From NCBI RefSeq assembly GCF_027595985.1, contig NC_073304.1, positions 216,224,500 through 216,288,499 of the forward strand: DNA of 64,000 bases, given 5' to 3'. A program made the translations under genes and the position numbers. The DNA is from Sorex araneus. Lineage: Eukaryota; Chordata; Mammalia; Eulipotyphla; Soricidae. Shown here piece by piece: positions 43,301-55,300 of this stretch. The notes beneath the pieces are model-generated. The model worked only from the letters and a program-made list of their open reading frames with translations. It had not been told where the DNA came from and did not search any database. Positions within the stretch are counted from its first letter, which is position 1; every line of letters starts with the position of its first letter.

Positions 43301-46300
43301 AGGACCTGAACACCACCAAGGGTGGCCCATGAAACCAAGAAAAAGAGGGGAAAATATAGAGGAGATATCATTCTCTCCTCAGCTGCCTGAACAGAGTCCA
43401 GAGGGCCTTAGTGTTTCTCAATCCAGCCCGCAATCTCCACCCAGTGAGGTACAGCCTTCCTTAGAGTCAGCCTCCCCCTTCCCTGCCTCGCCCCTCAGCC
43501 CGCCATCCTGAATGCTCCCAGGCTCTGGGCCCCGCCTGTTGCCCCCACCTGGTATACCAACCTCTCTACCTCATCTCAGAAGTCACCCCAGAGTCCCCAG
43601 CAGCCTTTAGGAGTCTCTCCTCCAACCCCAAATGTACCCCCTCCAAAGGGTACAACTGTGTCTCCCCCAAGAGATGGGTGGGCATGAGGCTCGCCCCACA
43701 TGGTATGGAGGGTGCCCAGAGCAGAGTGGATAGCAGAACTGGGCGAGTGGGACTTGCCGTCAGCTCTCAGCAGTGCTGCCAGAGGGCGAAGGGCCCAGAT
43801 CAGTGCCTGGGCACCTCCTCTGGCCCTGCACCCTTACGAGGAGCTGGAAGATGGGCCAGAGATCCCAGCACAGCACCTATGGGACGAATGCGCTCTCTTC
43901 CCCACCCCACTATGTTCCCAGGAACCCAGTAGATGGACTTCAGCCGGGCCCGTGCTGGACAGCTCTCGCCTGCCCATTCTCCTCCAAGGAAGAGCACTAA
44001 AGTTGTCAGCTTCAATTTTATTTTGGTTTTTGGGCCACATCCAGCTCCATCCTGCTTAGTGCTTGGGGATTGCTCCCTGCAAGGCTCACGGGACTGTAGG
44101 GACGAGGGGTGGAACCCAGGCCTCCAACCTTTAAGCTATTTTCAACCCCCAGCTCCCCGCTCAGCCTCAATATTCGTTGGGGAAACTGAAGCTAAGAGAA
44201 AAGATCTCCAGAGTCCTTATCTGCCCTCTCGCCCCTCATATCTCGCTAAAGCAAGGAAAACACCCTGTCCGTCTCTCCCACACCTTCCCATGCATTTTCA
44301 AGATGCTGGCAATCCCTCCAGCCCGTCCTGAATGTGAGTCCCAGACGCGCAGACCTCGGTGTGCCCCGTCCCATGCCATACCGCACACCACCCCCTTACT
44401 CCGAGAGCATCCCCCTTACCTGGTCTCAGTGTCCTTGGCTGGCACGGGAGGCCCAAACCCGAGGAGGGGGCGTTCCCCGGGCCCGGGAAAGAGCTCGGGA
44501 GGAGGGGCTCCGGCCGTGGAGGAAGCCCCGGCGCTGCGGGTCTTGCCCCCTGGACTCTCGGCAAAGACCGACGAGGACCCCGAGTCCTTGCGGAAAGACT
44601 GACGCACCGGCGAGCCGCGGCTGGGCGGCCCGGAGTAGGGGCTGTGCGGCGGCGGGGGTCCCCCGGGGGGCGCCGCTACGTCGGCCAGCTTCTGCGGCGA
44701 CGAGGGCGGCAGGCGGAAGCCGTAGCCGTCGCCGTAGAGCGGGCCGCCGCCCGCCGCCTTGTAGAGCGAGTCCTCCAGGTCCGACTGCAGCGCGGCGGCC
44801 GAGTAGGTGCTGAGCGAGCGCACCGAGCCGCGCTTGTACAGGCCTCCCGCGCCGGGGTAGGCGAACGGGTCCCCGGCGGCCGCGGCCAGGCTCAGGCGGC
44901 CCTCGTGCAGCAGCCCGTAGGGGTCGGCGTAGAGCCCCTCGCCCTTCACCAGCACCATGCCGCCCGCCTTGCCCGCCAGGTCCTCGTCCGGCTTCACGTC
45001 GCGCCGCTCCAGGATGGCGCTGGGGCTGGGGCTGACGCCCTGGGCGGCGGGGGCGCCTCCTAGCCGCTCGGCCGCGTGGTGCACCGGGCTGCCGGCGTAG
45101 GAGGGCGGCCGGCCGCCGGCGTAGGAGAGGCGCGAGCGCGAGGGCGAGCCCGACGGCAGCCCCGACGGCAGCCCCGACGGCAGCCCGGACGGCAGCCCCG
45201 GCGGCGGCGAGCCCGAGGCCAGATGTGGCGCCGGCGACAGGTTGTTAAGGCGCCGTGTGGGTGACGACTCCCGCGATGCATACACCATCTCTCTCTGGAC
45301 AGAAGACAGACAACCCCCCCCACCCGCAGGATCTGGTCACCAGAGGGATCCCCTGCTCCTCTCCGGAGGGGCGGGCAGTTCACTCTCCATTCTTGGAGAG
45401 TCCCTGCGGGGTCTGCCTGGCCCCTTCAGTCCAGTGTGGTCTCTTGGACCCTTTTTCCATCCGGGCTCCTCCCAGCATGCAATACAAAGTGACTCTGCAG
45501 CCTGTCCCGCAGAGAAGGGTGGGCTGCAAAGGGGGGAGGGGCCGCTCCGGGAAGTGGCCCCTGGAATAGGGAGGTGTAGCCAGTAAGGGAAAGTGGACCG
45601 TCCCCATATGGTCCCACAACTAATGGTGGCCAACCTCTGCTTCAGCCCCTCTGACGTCTCCCCCAAGGCTAGCTCTGGCCCCTGGTGACAGGTGACCAGA
45701 CCCCATTTTCCCAGCCACCCCTATGCCCTGCACCTCCCCAGCCATACCCGGAGATCCCCGTTGGTGAGGTGTGAGCCAGGGAAAGCAGCGTAGAGAGGCT
45801 CCTTCCTGTAGATCTTGATAATACTGCGGTCCTGGATGTCCCTAGAAAAAGGGGTGCAGGCTTTTACTATCCCGTGGCCTCGCGACGCCACTCCCCAGTT
45901 AGGATGGGTGGTACCCAGGGAGGGGGCGGGGCGGCGGGCTCCGCGAGGGGCGGGCTAGGATTGGTCAGAAGGGTGGGGAGCCCGCCCCGCCCCCTGGGAC
46001 CACGCCCACCGGACGTCCTCCAGCTCGTAGAAGACGTTGCGCGCTTCGTCTTTGATAAGGATGGCGGTGTTGGGCGACTTGAGCATGCCCATGGTGAGCT
46101 TCTGCGGGAACATGTGCGCGATCAGTGCGTGCAGCGTGTCCAGGCTGCTGACCTCGTGCGTGATGTGCACGCGCCGAGTCTCCTCTCCGAACTGGAGGAA
46201 CAGCACCCCTGCGAAAGACAGCCGGTCCTGGATCTCAGTGCCGCCGCCGCCGCCGCCACGCCGCCGGCCCGGGGAGCACGGGCGACCTTCGGGGGCCCCG

Positions 46301-49300
46301 CTGGCCTCACCGGCCCCATCGGGCCCGCAGAGGCACGGTCTGAGGCCAGATACCGCCCCGGCGGCATGCAGATGTACCCAGGCACTCATGCGGTCGGCCT
46401 CTCGGGCACCTTGCGACCCAGCCCTGGCTGCAACCGGGGAATGGTTTGGGCTGGTGCAGGCAGGGCCGAAAGAAAGTCGGGAAGGGCAGAAAGCTGCAGA
46501 ACGGGAGCCGGGGGCGTGGAGGGGAAGGAAACGGACGTCGCGGATGGGGATGAGAGGGAGAAAGAGGGTCGAGGAGCCGCGGAGGTGAAAAAGAATGCGA
46601 AGGATAAGCAGGGATCATTGAGGACTGAGGGAATGGGAAAGGGGACGAAGGGATCGCGCGGAGAACAGAGCAGAGGGAGGAGCTAGCGGCCGGCGGGCGG
46701 GCGGGCCGGCAGGAGGTACCTGGCGAGCGCAGCTTGGTCTGGCTGGCGGAGCGGGAGAGGGGCAGGCTCTGCCGGAAGCGGTTCATCCTACTGAAGCCCA
46801 GGGGCAGCTCAGCCTCAGACATGGTCTCCAGCGACTCAGCCGAGGCGTACGACAGCTTGGCTGCCTGATCTGCCAGCCCGGGCTGGGCTCCCTGAGTGTG
46901 GCGTGAGCTGCGGGTCTGCGGAGGGGAGAGGGGAGAAGGGAAGGGAACAGGACAGGGCCAGAGGAATCAAGCATGAACCCCTTCACTGGGTGGCTGGCGC
47001 TGCCCCGGTCCAGGCCCTGGAAACCTCCTTCAGCCAGGACGCAGCCAGGAGGGTCTCTTGGATTCCAGACTCGCCAAGGGGCTTGCAGGAGAGTACCCCA
47101 ACCTCCAGCACCCCTGCAGATTAGGACTCAGAAGCCCCCAAGAAGCCGGAGCTGAAACCAACTGAGCAGGAGCCATGGGCACGCCTGCTATTTTAAGCTT
47201 CCCAAGAACAACAACAACACAAATTTGTCACCGAGGTGAGCAGCGGAATCGTTGAGCAAATTGGGGCATTAGTTCCAGACATTAATTAAGCGGCGGTTTT
47301 GTGAGCTGCTGCGATTTCTCCTTCCTGGGTTGGAGAGGGTGGGCTGGGGGAGAGAGGCAGGGCCCAGGAGAACGCAAAGAGAACCACGTACCCCGGGATC
47401 CCAGCTCTGGAGGCCTGCGGGTCAGGGTGACTGGAGACCCATTCTAACCCCCCAAAGCCAGAGGGAGCCCGGCTTTGCTCTCCCCGCTAGTGCATGCAGT
47501 GCACATGCTGAGCCCCATGGGAACCGCAGGGTGGAAGTGGCAGGCCTCGGCCCCTCTCACAAGGCACATGCTGTCCCTGCAGGGCCCCCACTACCCACGG
47601 GGCAGCCCCTGACCTACAAGCTACGCTGAAGGGGAATCGCTGCAGGGCGGGAGGAAAGGTTGGCACCCAGTTAGGCAGGGCAGCAGGAGTGGGGTTGGGG
47701 GGTAACCATTTCTCTATTGCTCCTTAAGAGCCTGGCTTTGGGGCCCACGAGGCAGTGCTGCAGATTGATTACATGTAGGAAGCCTGGGTCCAATTTCCAG
47801 CACCACATGGGCCCTGGGACACGACCAGGAGTGACCCCCAAGCAACAAGCTGGAAGTAACTCCTGATCATTGGGTATGACCCCAAACCAAAAAACAAAAC
47901 TGCTAGTCTGGTGGTCTGGCTGAAGTGGGGGCCTATCACCCCAAACCACAGCCCCATTGTGTCCTAGCCTCTCTCCCTAGTCACTGTATGGAAACTCTTT
48001 AGTTCAGGGAGAGAAAGGAGGACCCATACACATGTTGGGTACAATCTACCCTTTTTTGGGGGGAGGGTTACACCCAGTGGTATTCAGGGCTCACTCCTGG
48101 TCCTGTGTGCAGGATCATTCCTGTCAGAGCTCAGGGGACCGTATGTGGTGCCAGGGATCGAACTGGGGACATCTGTGTGCAAAGTAAGTGCCTTAACCTC
48201 TGTTCTATCTCTTGGGATCAATATTGGGTACATTCTATATACAGAGTATATGTATCCTTAGATACATATCACCATGAGGAAAACATGTTGCCTAATTATG
48301 CTTTTCAAACCAACTGCCAATTTTTAATGAATGACTCAACTCCATGAATGTTAGTTATCCCCAGGTTGGAACACTGTTTTCTCTTTTCATTTGATGCTTT
48401 TCTTTGCCAGGCGAGTTTTGCACAACCAGAATATATTACTTTTGTAATGAAAAGAAAAAAATGAAAGTATTTTAAAAAAAGAAATCACTTGGGGCCAGAG
48501 GGATAGTACAGTGGGTAGGGCACTTGTCTTGCACGCAGCTGATCTGGGTTCAATCCCTGACACCCCATATGATCCTCTGAGCCCTGCCAGGAGTGGCCCC
48601 TGAGTGCAATGTCAGGAATAAGCCCTGTGCACTGCCAGGTGTGCACCCCCAAAAGAACCACTTACTCTCCTCAGCACCCTCCTTCCTCAAATCCTAATTA
48701 GCCCTAATTAATCTCCTAAGTATTAACTCAATTTACGGTTCCAATCGGATTAGCACTCTTGAAAGGAGGAAGGATCTTCCTTAATGGGCTCTGGGGCTGG
48801 CCATCTCCAAGGTGGCCTCAAGGACTGGGGGACATAAAAGGTCAGACTTGGGTGCTTTGTGGCATGCAGCCTGAAGTATCCATGGCCAGTGCACAGCTGG
48901 GCACGTGTGGGAGAGGCAGTGTAGAGGCTGGGTATGTTGGGGGGGCTGCCTGTGCTTAAACCTGGGCCCCAAAGCTGATCAGTGCCAGCCCTTGCCACAA
49001 CCAGGCCTGGTCTAGTGGGTGTGGGATGGTCAGGTCTGTGTGGCAAACAGAATGAGGCAGCCAGTAGCCAGTGACCACAGTGCCTGCAGGGCCCAAGAGA
49101 GGGGAACCCATAAAAAAGATGGAACCGGAGCCAGGATGAAGGGGGCCGGGATGCTGGGGACGCTGCCTGCTGAAAAGGGAATGGGAGGAGAGGAGAGGCC
49201 CACCCTTCCTGTCAGCCACTTCCTCTCTCTGTTCTGGTCCCATGGCCACTCTCTGAGCTCTTCACAGGCTCTGTACAAAACTTTTCTGAGAAGGGGAAAA

Positions 49301-52300
49301 TCCTGACAGTCCTCTGCTGCACCCCGGAGCCCCCAAAGCCCTCCAGCCCTTGGCTCCATCCCTGAGCTGGCTCCAGGCAGAGAAGAGATGGAAAAGGTCA
49401 GACTTCTTGAAGGTGGTGTGAGGGGTAATTCCATTCACGAAGAGCCCGCAGGTAGGGAAGAGGGACTGGAGCACCACCAGTGTTCCAGAGAGAAGCCGGT
49501 GGAGGGCAAGTGGGCAGCAGACGGTCTGTCTTTCCCAAAGGCTGCCCACAGGCCGAACCAGAATCTCCAGGGGAGGGGCCTGGAATGCAAGATTTCAGTC
49601 ACACTCCCAGGTGCCTCCCAACTCCAGGCGTGGGAAACAAGTCAGCATCTCGGATTCTATTGGCCACAGAGGACCCCATGGAAGGCTTGCTGGGAGCCGC
49701 GCCTGTGCTCGGGATGCACAGAGCCTCATTCTTCTGTCTTGATAGCATCTGGTGGAGGCACTGCTGACCCGTCTGAGAGGCACAACCAAGGCCTGGGGAC
49801 CAGTGGAATCTGCACAGGGCAGAGAGCTCGTTTGCAGAGACTGGAATTTACCAGCAGGTCGCGGGTTCTGGGCTCCATGCAGTGGTGCATTAGGCTTTTT
49901 GTTCCCAAAAGGAGTGCTCAGTTATACCACCGGCTCTCTGGGGGTGGAGGGGGTCAGGCAAGATGAAACTGGCAGAGTCTGGGGTGAAATGACCCTAAGT
50001 TCTATCACAGAGCCTGGGATTTGGGGGCCAGAGTCTTAGGATGCTAGCAGCCGTGGAACTTGGTTTAGCTCTGGGCCTAGATGCCAAGAAAGATGGGGGA
50101 GGTAATCCCCTGGGGATCAGTAGGATGCTCTAGGTGGGGCAGACAGCTCTCCCAATGCAGGGGCGGGAGCTCCCCAAACTCTCTAGAGGAGGCAGGAAAT
50201 CACCCTCCTCTGAGCTGAACTCTTCAGTTGGGTAACAGGTTTGGGGATAAAGGCTGTGAGTCTTGGGAAGTGAAAAAGGGAATGAGGGCCCCATCATATC
50301 CCCAGGATCATCCTGCAAGGTTCATTCAGGTCCCTGTTTCAGCAGCGCCGCTCCCAGCAAGAGGAAACAGCCGATGCAGCTCTCATTCCCCAATGCCCCT
50401 GCAGGCTGGGGACAGGGGGGTCCCCAGCCCAGATCCCCAGCAGAGATGCCCCAAACGCCCACACTCAAGCCTCAAGCCCCTGGCAGACGAACCCAGACAC
50501 TTTTAAAGCAGCATCCCCCAGGCCCCTGTGCCAAGCGGGTGCAGGGAGGGGGCAGGGCGGGAGAGCACATGCAGTTGCCACGGACACAGAAGACCACCAC
50601 TGACCTTAAAACTCCAGTAGTTTGGCTGCTGATGGGAATAAGAGAAGAGATGGTTATGTGGGGGCCGGGGTGGGGGCGCAGGCCATGGGAGAGGCTCATG
50701 GAGCTCAGCACTCTGCCCTGTATTTGGACCCTTCACCCTGCCAGGAGCAGGGAGAAGATGGCACCCCCTACAGTCAGGCCTTCTGCTGCTCAGGGATCAG
50801 GGGGACCAGTCCAGATGTTTCCAAGTGACTTGTCACAGTAACTGCCTCCGAGTAGCACAGAGGAGAAGGCACACCTGACCATAAGAGACACTGAGATGTA
50901 TCTGAGTTGTGGGGTGCAGGCAATGGTATCTGAAGGCCAGGAAGACGCCCCGAAGAGGTGGTCCTGTGGTTGGCTCTTGAAACAATGAGCATCTAAAGGC
51001 TGGGAGGAATGGCCTGTCAGGCCGGCCCAGACTACTTTGAGGAAAAAGACAAGAGTCCCATTTTGCTGGGGTGCGAGGCCTGAGGAAATAGGATATTGGA
51101 CTAGGAATAGGATATTGAAGAGGGAGCCCCAGAAGTGGGCCCCTAAATACCCTGTGACAGTTTGCTAGCTGGCCAGACAAGCAGGAAGTGCGTGGGGGGG
51201 GGAGCAGAGTGCAGTGGAAACAACCTCAGAAGGATGACCAGGCAGGGGACTGAAAATGAGGCTGGGCATGGGGACCGGGGGACCATGGAAGGGGTATGTG
51301 ACACGACGAGCCAGAGTGCAGACACCACCTCAAAGCCCTGGGCCATGGACAGGGAGCCCGGGACAACAAGGGGAGTCTTGTGCCCATCCACAATACACTG
51401 GGGTCGCCCTGTTTTCCCTGGACACCAGAAGGCCCTTCCAGATGGCTCGGGATGAGGCAGGCGTGGCCTGGAGGCTGAGCTGGTTCTTGGCAAAACCAAG
51501 GGCACCCTGCTGACCGGTGCCAGCCTCAGCGGGAAGACAGAGGCTGCAGATGGCCTGCCCCTGAGTGCCTGGCACCAGCAGATGAGTTTTCCAGGGCCTC
51601 AGAGCCCCTGGCAGAGAGAAGGCCCCCCTCAGAGTCTCTATGCGGGAGGCCAGCACCCCCTTGGATGAGTTGATGGCTGAGAGGGAGGGAGTCTGGACCC
51701 AAGTTCACTGGGCAAGGGCTGGGATGAAAAGGTTCGCTCACCACGCCCACCTCTCCCCCTGGCATTGGCTCCAAGAGATATAAAAAGAGTCTCAATCTGG
51801 CAGCCATGTCTGTGCCCATGGACTCAGGGCCCCTGGTGCCCTGGAGATGCCCACAGGCTGGAGAGACAAGGTCCAGCCAGATGCCTGTGCCCTGGGAGGG
51901 CCTGAGGGAGTGCGCCCAAGGGGGCAGGCAGAGGGCATGAAGGGTTGTGATGGGAAACCAAGGTATGTCTACCAGGGCAGGGATGTGGGGGTGTCAGCCA
52001 CCCCGAGTCCATGCTGGGTCACACACAGACTCAACACCATCTGTGGAGGACAACCCCCACACATTCTCTGAACTCTGAGCCCCAGAAACACCCACAAAAG
52101 GACCCGAGCCAGTGGAAAGAAGCCCACTCTGTCTGGTTATCCCAGATATAAACTTGGGGCAGAGATGCTCCTAGCAAGACCCCCTCTGTCCCCCCCACTC
52201 ACACACACACACAAAGCAGTTCCCATGGGGTTCCAACACAGCGCCACCCCAGTCACACCCCACATTCCCCCAGAGACTGGGCCCCCACGCTCGGGTACCC

Positions 52301-55300
52301 GGACCCATCCTCACACTCGCAGGCTCCACCCTCTCCCCCTCTGGCCACATCATGGTGCCTTCAGCCACCCCAACTGGCCATGACCCAAGCATCCTGTCAG
52401 CAGGGGAATCCCAACTCTAGAGGCAGACAGTGTCCCAGCCACCTCCAAAGCCACCACGTGGAACCTGGTGCTGCAGGTGGCTCGGGCCCTCCCCGCCTCG
52501 GGAAGGACGATGAAACCCAGCTCAACCCTGCCGGTGCCCGAGGTGCTGGTGGGCACCACCACGGCACAATCAGACGGGAAGGAAGCGGGGCCCTGAGTGA
52601 GAGGTGAGGCAGCCACACCCCTCTGGAGGCAAGGTCCCCCCACTGCCTGAGCTGGGGGAGCCTGGGGTGGAGCTGGGGTCAGCATCCTTGGCACCGGGAC
52701 CCCCTCCTGCATGCAGCCCCCAGGAACGAGAGGCGCAGTGTCCTGCGAGGGCACAGGGGTGGGAAAGATGTCTCTCTCCAAGGTGTGAGACCTGTGGCAC
52801 TGCTAAGCAGGGGCTCCTCTGGGGAGCCTCTCCAGCCCCAGCGTCTCCCGGGTCCTCCCTCCACAGAGCCCGCTGTGACGGTGGGCATTGGGTTCGTCCT
52901 CCCAAACTCCCACCGTGAATGAAAGAATGCACGGGAGAGGCCCGGCTCCAGGGAGAGGGGGTGTCTGGCCGCTGCTTCTCCCTCTCCTGCCTCCCCCCTC
53001 CCACACACACACACCCCTCTCAGCCTTCTGGACCTTTCCTCTGGGAATGTCCCTGCACCAGAAACCCCCTGGCAGGAAGGGCCAAAGGAGGTGTGCCCCC
53101 AATTCCCAGAAAAACTCTCTTCCCCCTCCTGGGGGAGAGGACCCTAAAACGGGCTGACCTGGAGGGACCTGGTGGGGACTCACCAGCAGGGGCCTGCACT
53201 CAGGAGCGGGGTGCCAAGCAGGAGGCAGTGGCAGTTCCCCGAAAGGGATGAGGTGGGGTGGGGGTGGGGCTCCTCCCCGCCCGGAGAGCAGAGCGAAGGG
53301 CTGCTCCACTTCAAGCCCAGCGTGAATACCGGCTGCGGTCTCCCCACTCCCCGCATCCCGGCCCTGAAGGCGCCAGAGCCCCGCCTGCTGAGGGTCCCCC
53401 TCCGCACTCCGGGCGGCTAAGGGGCTGAACGACCTCGCCTTGACCCCAAGCTCCGCCACGCACCTGCAGGGAGGGCGACCCCGCGCGGGGCGCAGCCCGC
53501 TCCTGCACCCCTGCCTCCGGGTGCGTGCACGAGCGCAGACACCCACCTCTCAACTCCTGCCTACACGCGGCCGTCAACACCCGCCCCCCACCCCCAGTCT
53601 GAGGCTACGTAAGGCGCCCCCAGAGCGCCGGCCTCCCACCGCGACGCGTACGCTCGCCCCGACCCCCGGGGGTGCCTCCCCAGTGCGGATGGCAGAGTCG
53701 GGGTGCGGTGCAGTGGGGAAGGGGGTGGTGGCTGCGGGACCTGCACCGCGCCGGGGGCTCGGGCGCACCCCCGGAAGGTCATGACTTTCCGCGCCTGGGA
53801 GAGGGGGCCGCCCCCCACCCCCGCCGCATTCGGGTGCGGGTGGGGGTGCATGGAGACCCGGCCGCGGCCGCGGGCGGCCGCGGTGGGGGAGGGGAGGGGG
53901 CGTTTCTCCGGGATCGGGAACCGCAGCGGCCCGCGCAACCCCGCGGGCGCCGCGGAGCGAGCCCGCATCTCGGTGCCCGCCGCAGAATCCCAGGAGGCGA
54001 CCCCAGCCCCGCAGCCGCTCCCCCTTACCTGCGGCCACAGGTGTATGCGCGGCGCCCCCGGGCCCGGGTCCCGCTTCGGGCGGGGGAGGGAGGGCGGCCC
54101 CCGACTCCCACCCGCCCCGGCGCTCCCCTCCCCCGGCCGCCTCCGCCGCCGCTGCCGCCGGTGCCCTTTGCTGCAATGCGAGAGCCGCCGCCGCCGCCGC
54201 CGCCGCCGCGCCGGCCCGGGCCCCGGTCGCCCCGGTAACCGCGACTCCACCTGGCGCGGCGCGGCGCGCGGCCGAGCTCATCCTCCCGCCGCCCCTCCCG
54301 GCGCGGCCCCGCCGGCGCAGCCCCGCCACGAGCGGCGGAGGCTGGTGGCTGCGTCGCCGCCGCGGTCACCCGATCCGCCGGCCCCCGACTCGGGTTGCAG
54401 GACGAGGGAGGGAGGTCACCGGGAGGGGGGCTGAGGGGTCCGGGGGAGGGGCAGCCTGGGAGTGTGGCCTCTGCTCTCCCCCTCCAGCCCCCCGCAGGGC
54501 CAGCTCAGACCCTCACCCACAAAGGTCTGGCCCAGCCGGGAGGGAGGAGGAGGAGGAGGAGGTCCTGCCTGTCCCTCCCTGCTGGGTGGCAGCTGGGTGA
54601 CTGTCCCTAGGCTCTCCGAGACTCCATTCCCAGGGAGTCGGGGGTGCCTGGCAGTCTCTGCTTGCTTTTCGGCCTCTGCTGTGTGACTCTGGCCTTTGCT
54701 GACTGTCTCTGGCCCTGCCCTTGAAAGGAGCCTGGTACTCCGCCACTGGGGTGGGAAGAGCAGCAGCCCCACCGAGGAATGCCGGGTCGCTGCAAAGCCC
54801 CTTTCTCAGGAGCGACGAGGCCCAGGCTAGAGTCCCCTCAAGCTCTCCCCTCCTCCAGACCCCACATGGCAGCCCGGCCTCACTCCTGTCCATCACCTCA
54901 GCCCTGTCTAGCCCCCCTGTCACCGCGCACCTGCCCCTGCCCGTGTCTGCCCCGTTCTGGCCTCCACATGCACCTCCTAGCAGCTCCAACAGGCCCTTCC
55001 ACTTGCAGACCCATCTTTGTTCTGAAGTTCTGTCAAAACGCGGGAGGAAGTGGGCTGAATGCCCCACAAGAAGAGCCAACTGTGCCAACTGTGCCAATCG
55101 GGTGCTAGACTTGCCTTCCACTAGGCTAAAAGGCGCCCTGGACTGGAGCTCCGTGCCCTGGACAGGCCCCTCTTTCTCTTCCTTCTCCAAATCCCTTCCA
55201 AAATAGGGAAGCCCGCTACCCCTCAGCAGGGGAGTAGGGCACCCAGAGACCACCTGCCCCTGCACCTCCTTCTCCCTCCAACAGCTGAGTGCCCAAGGCT

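Noticed and set aside
53561-54434. Several 180-250 codon ORFs on both strands in the CpG island
   Set aside because: All frames are open because stops are rare in such GC-rich DNA; only the short stretch reaching the donor at 54029 is kept as a candidate exon.
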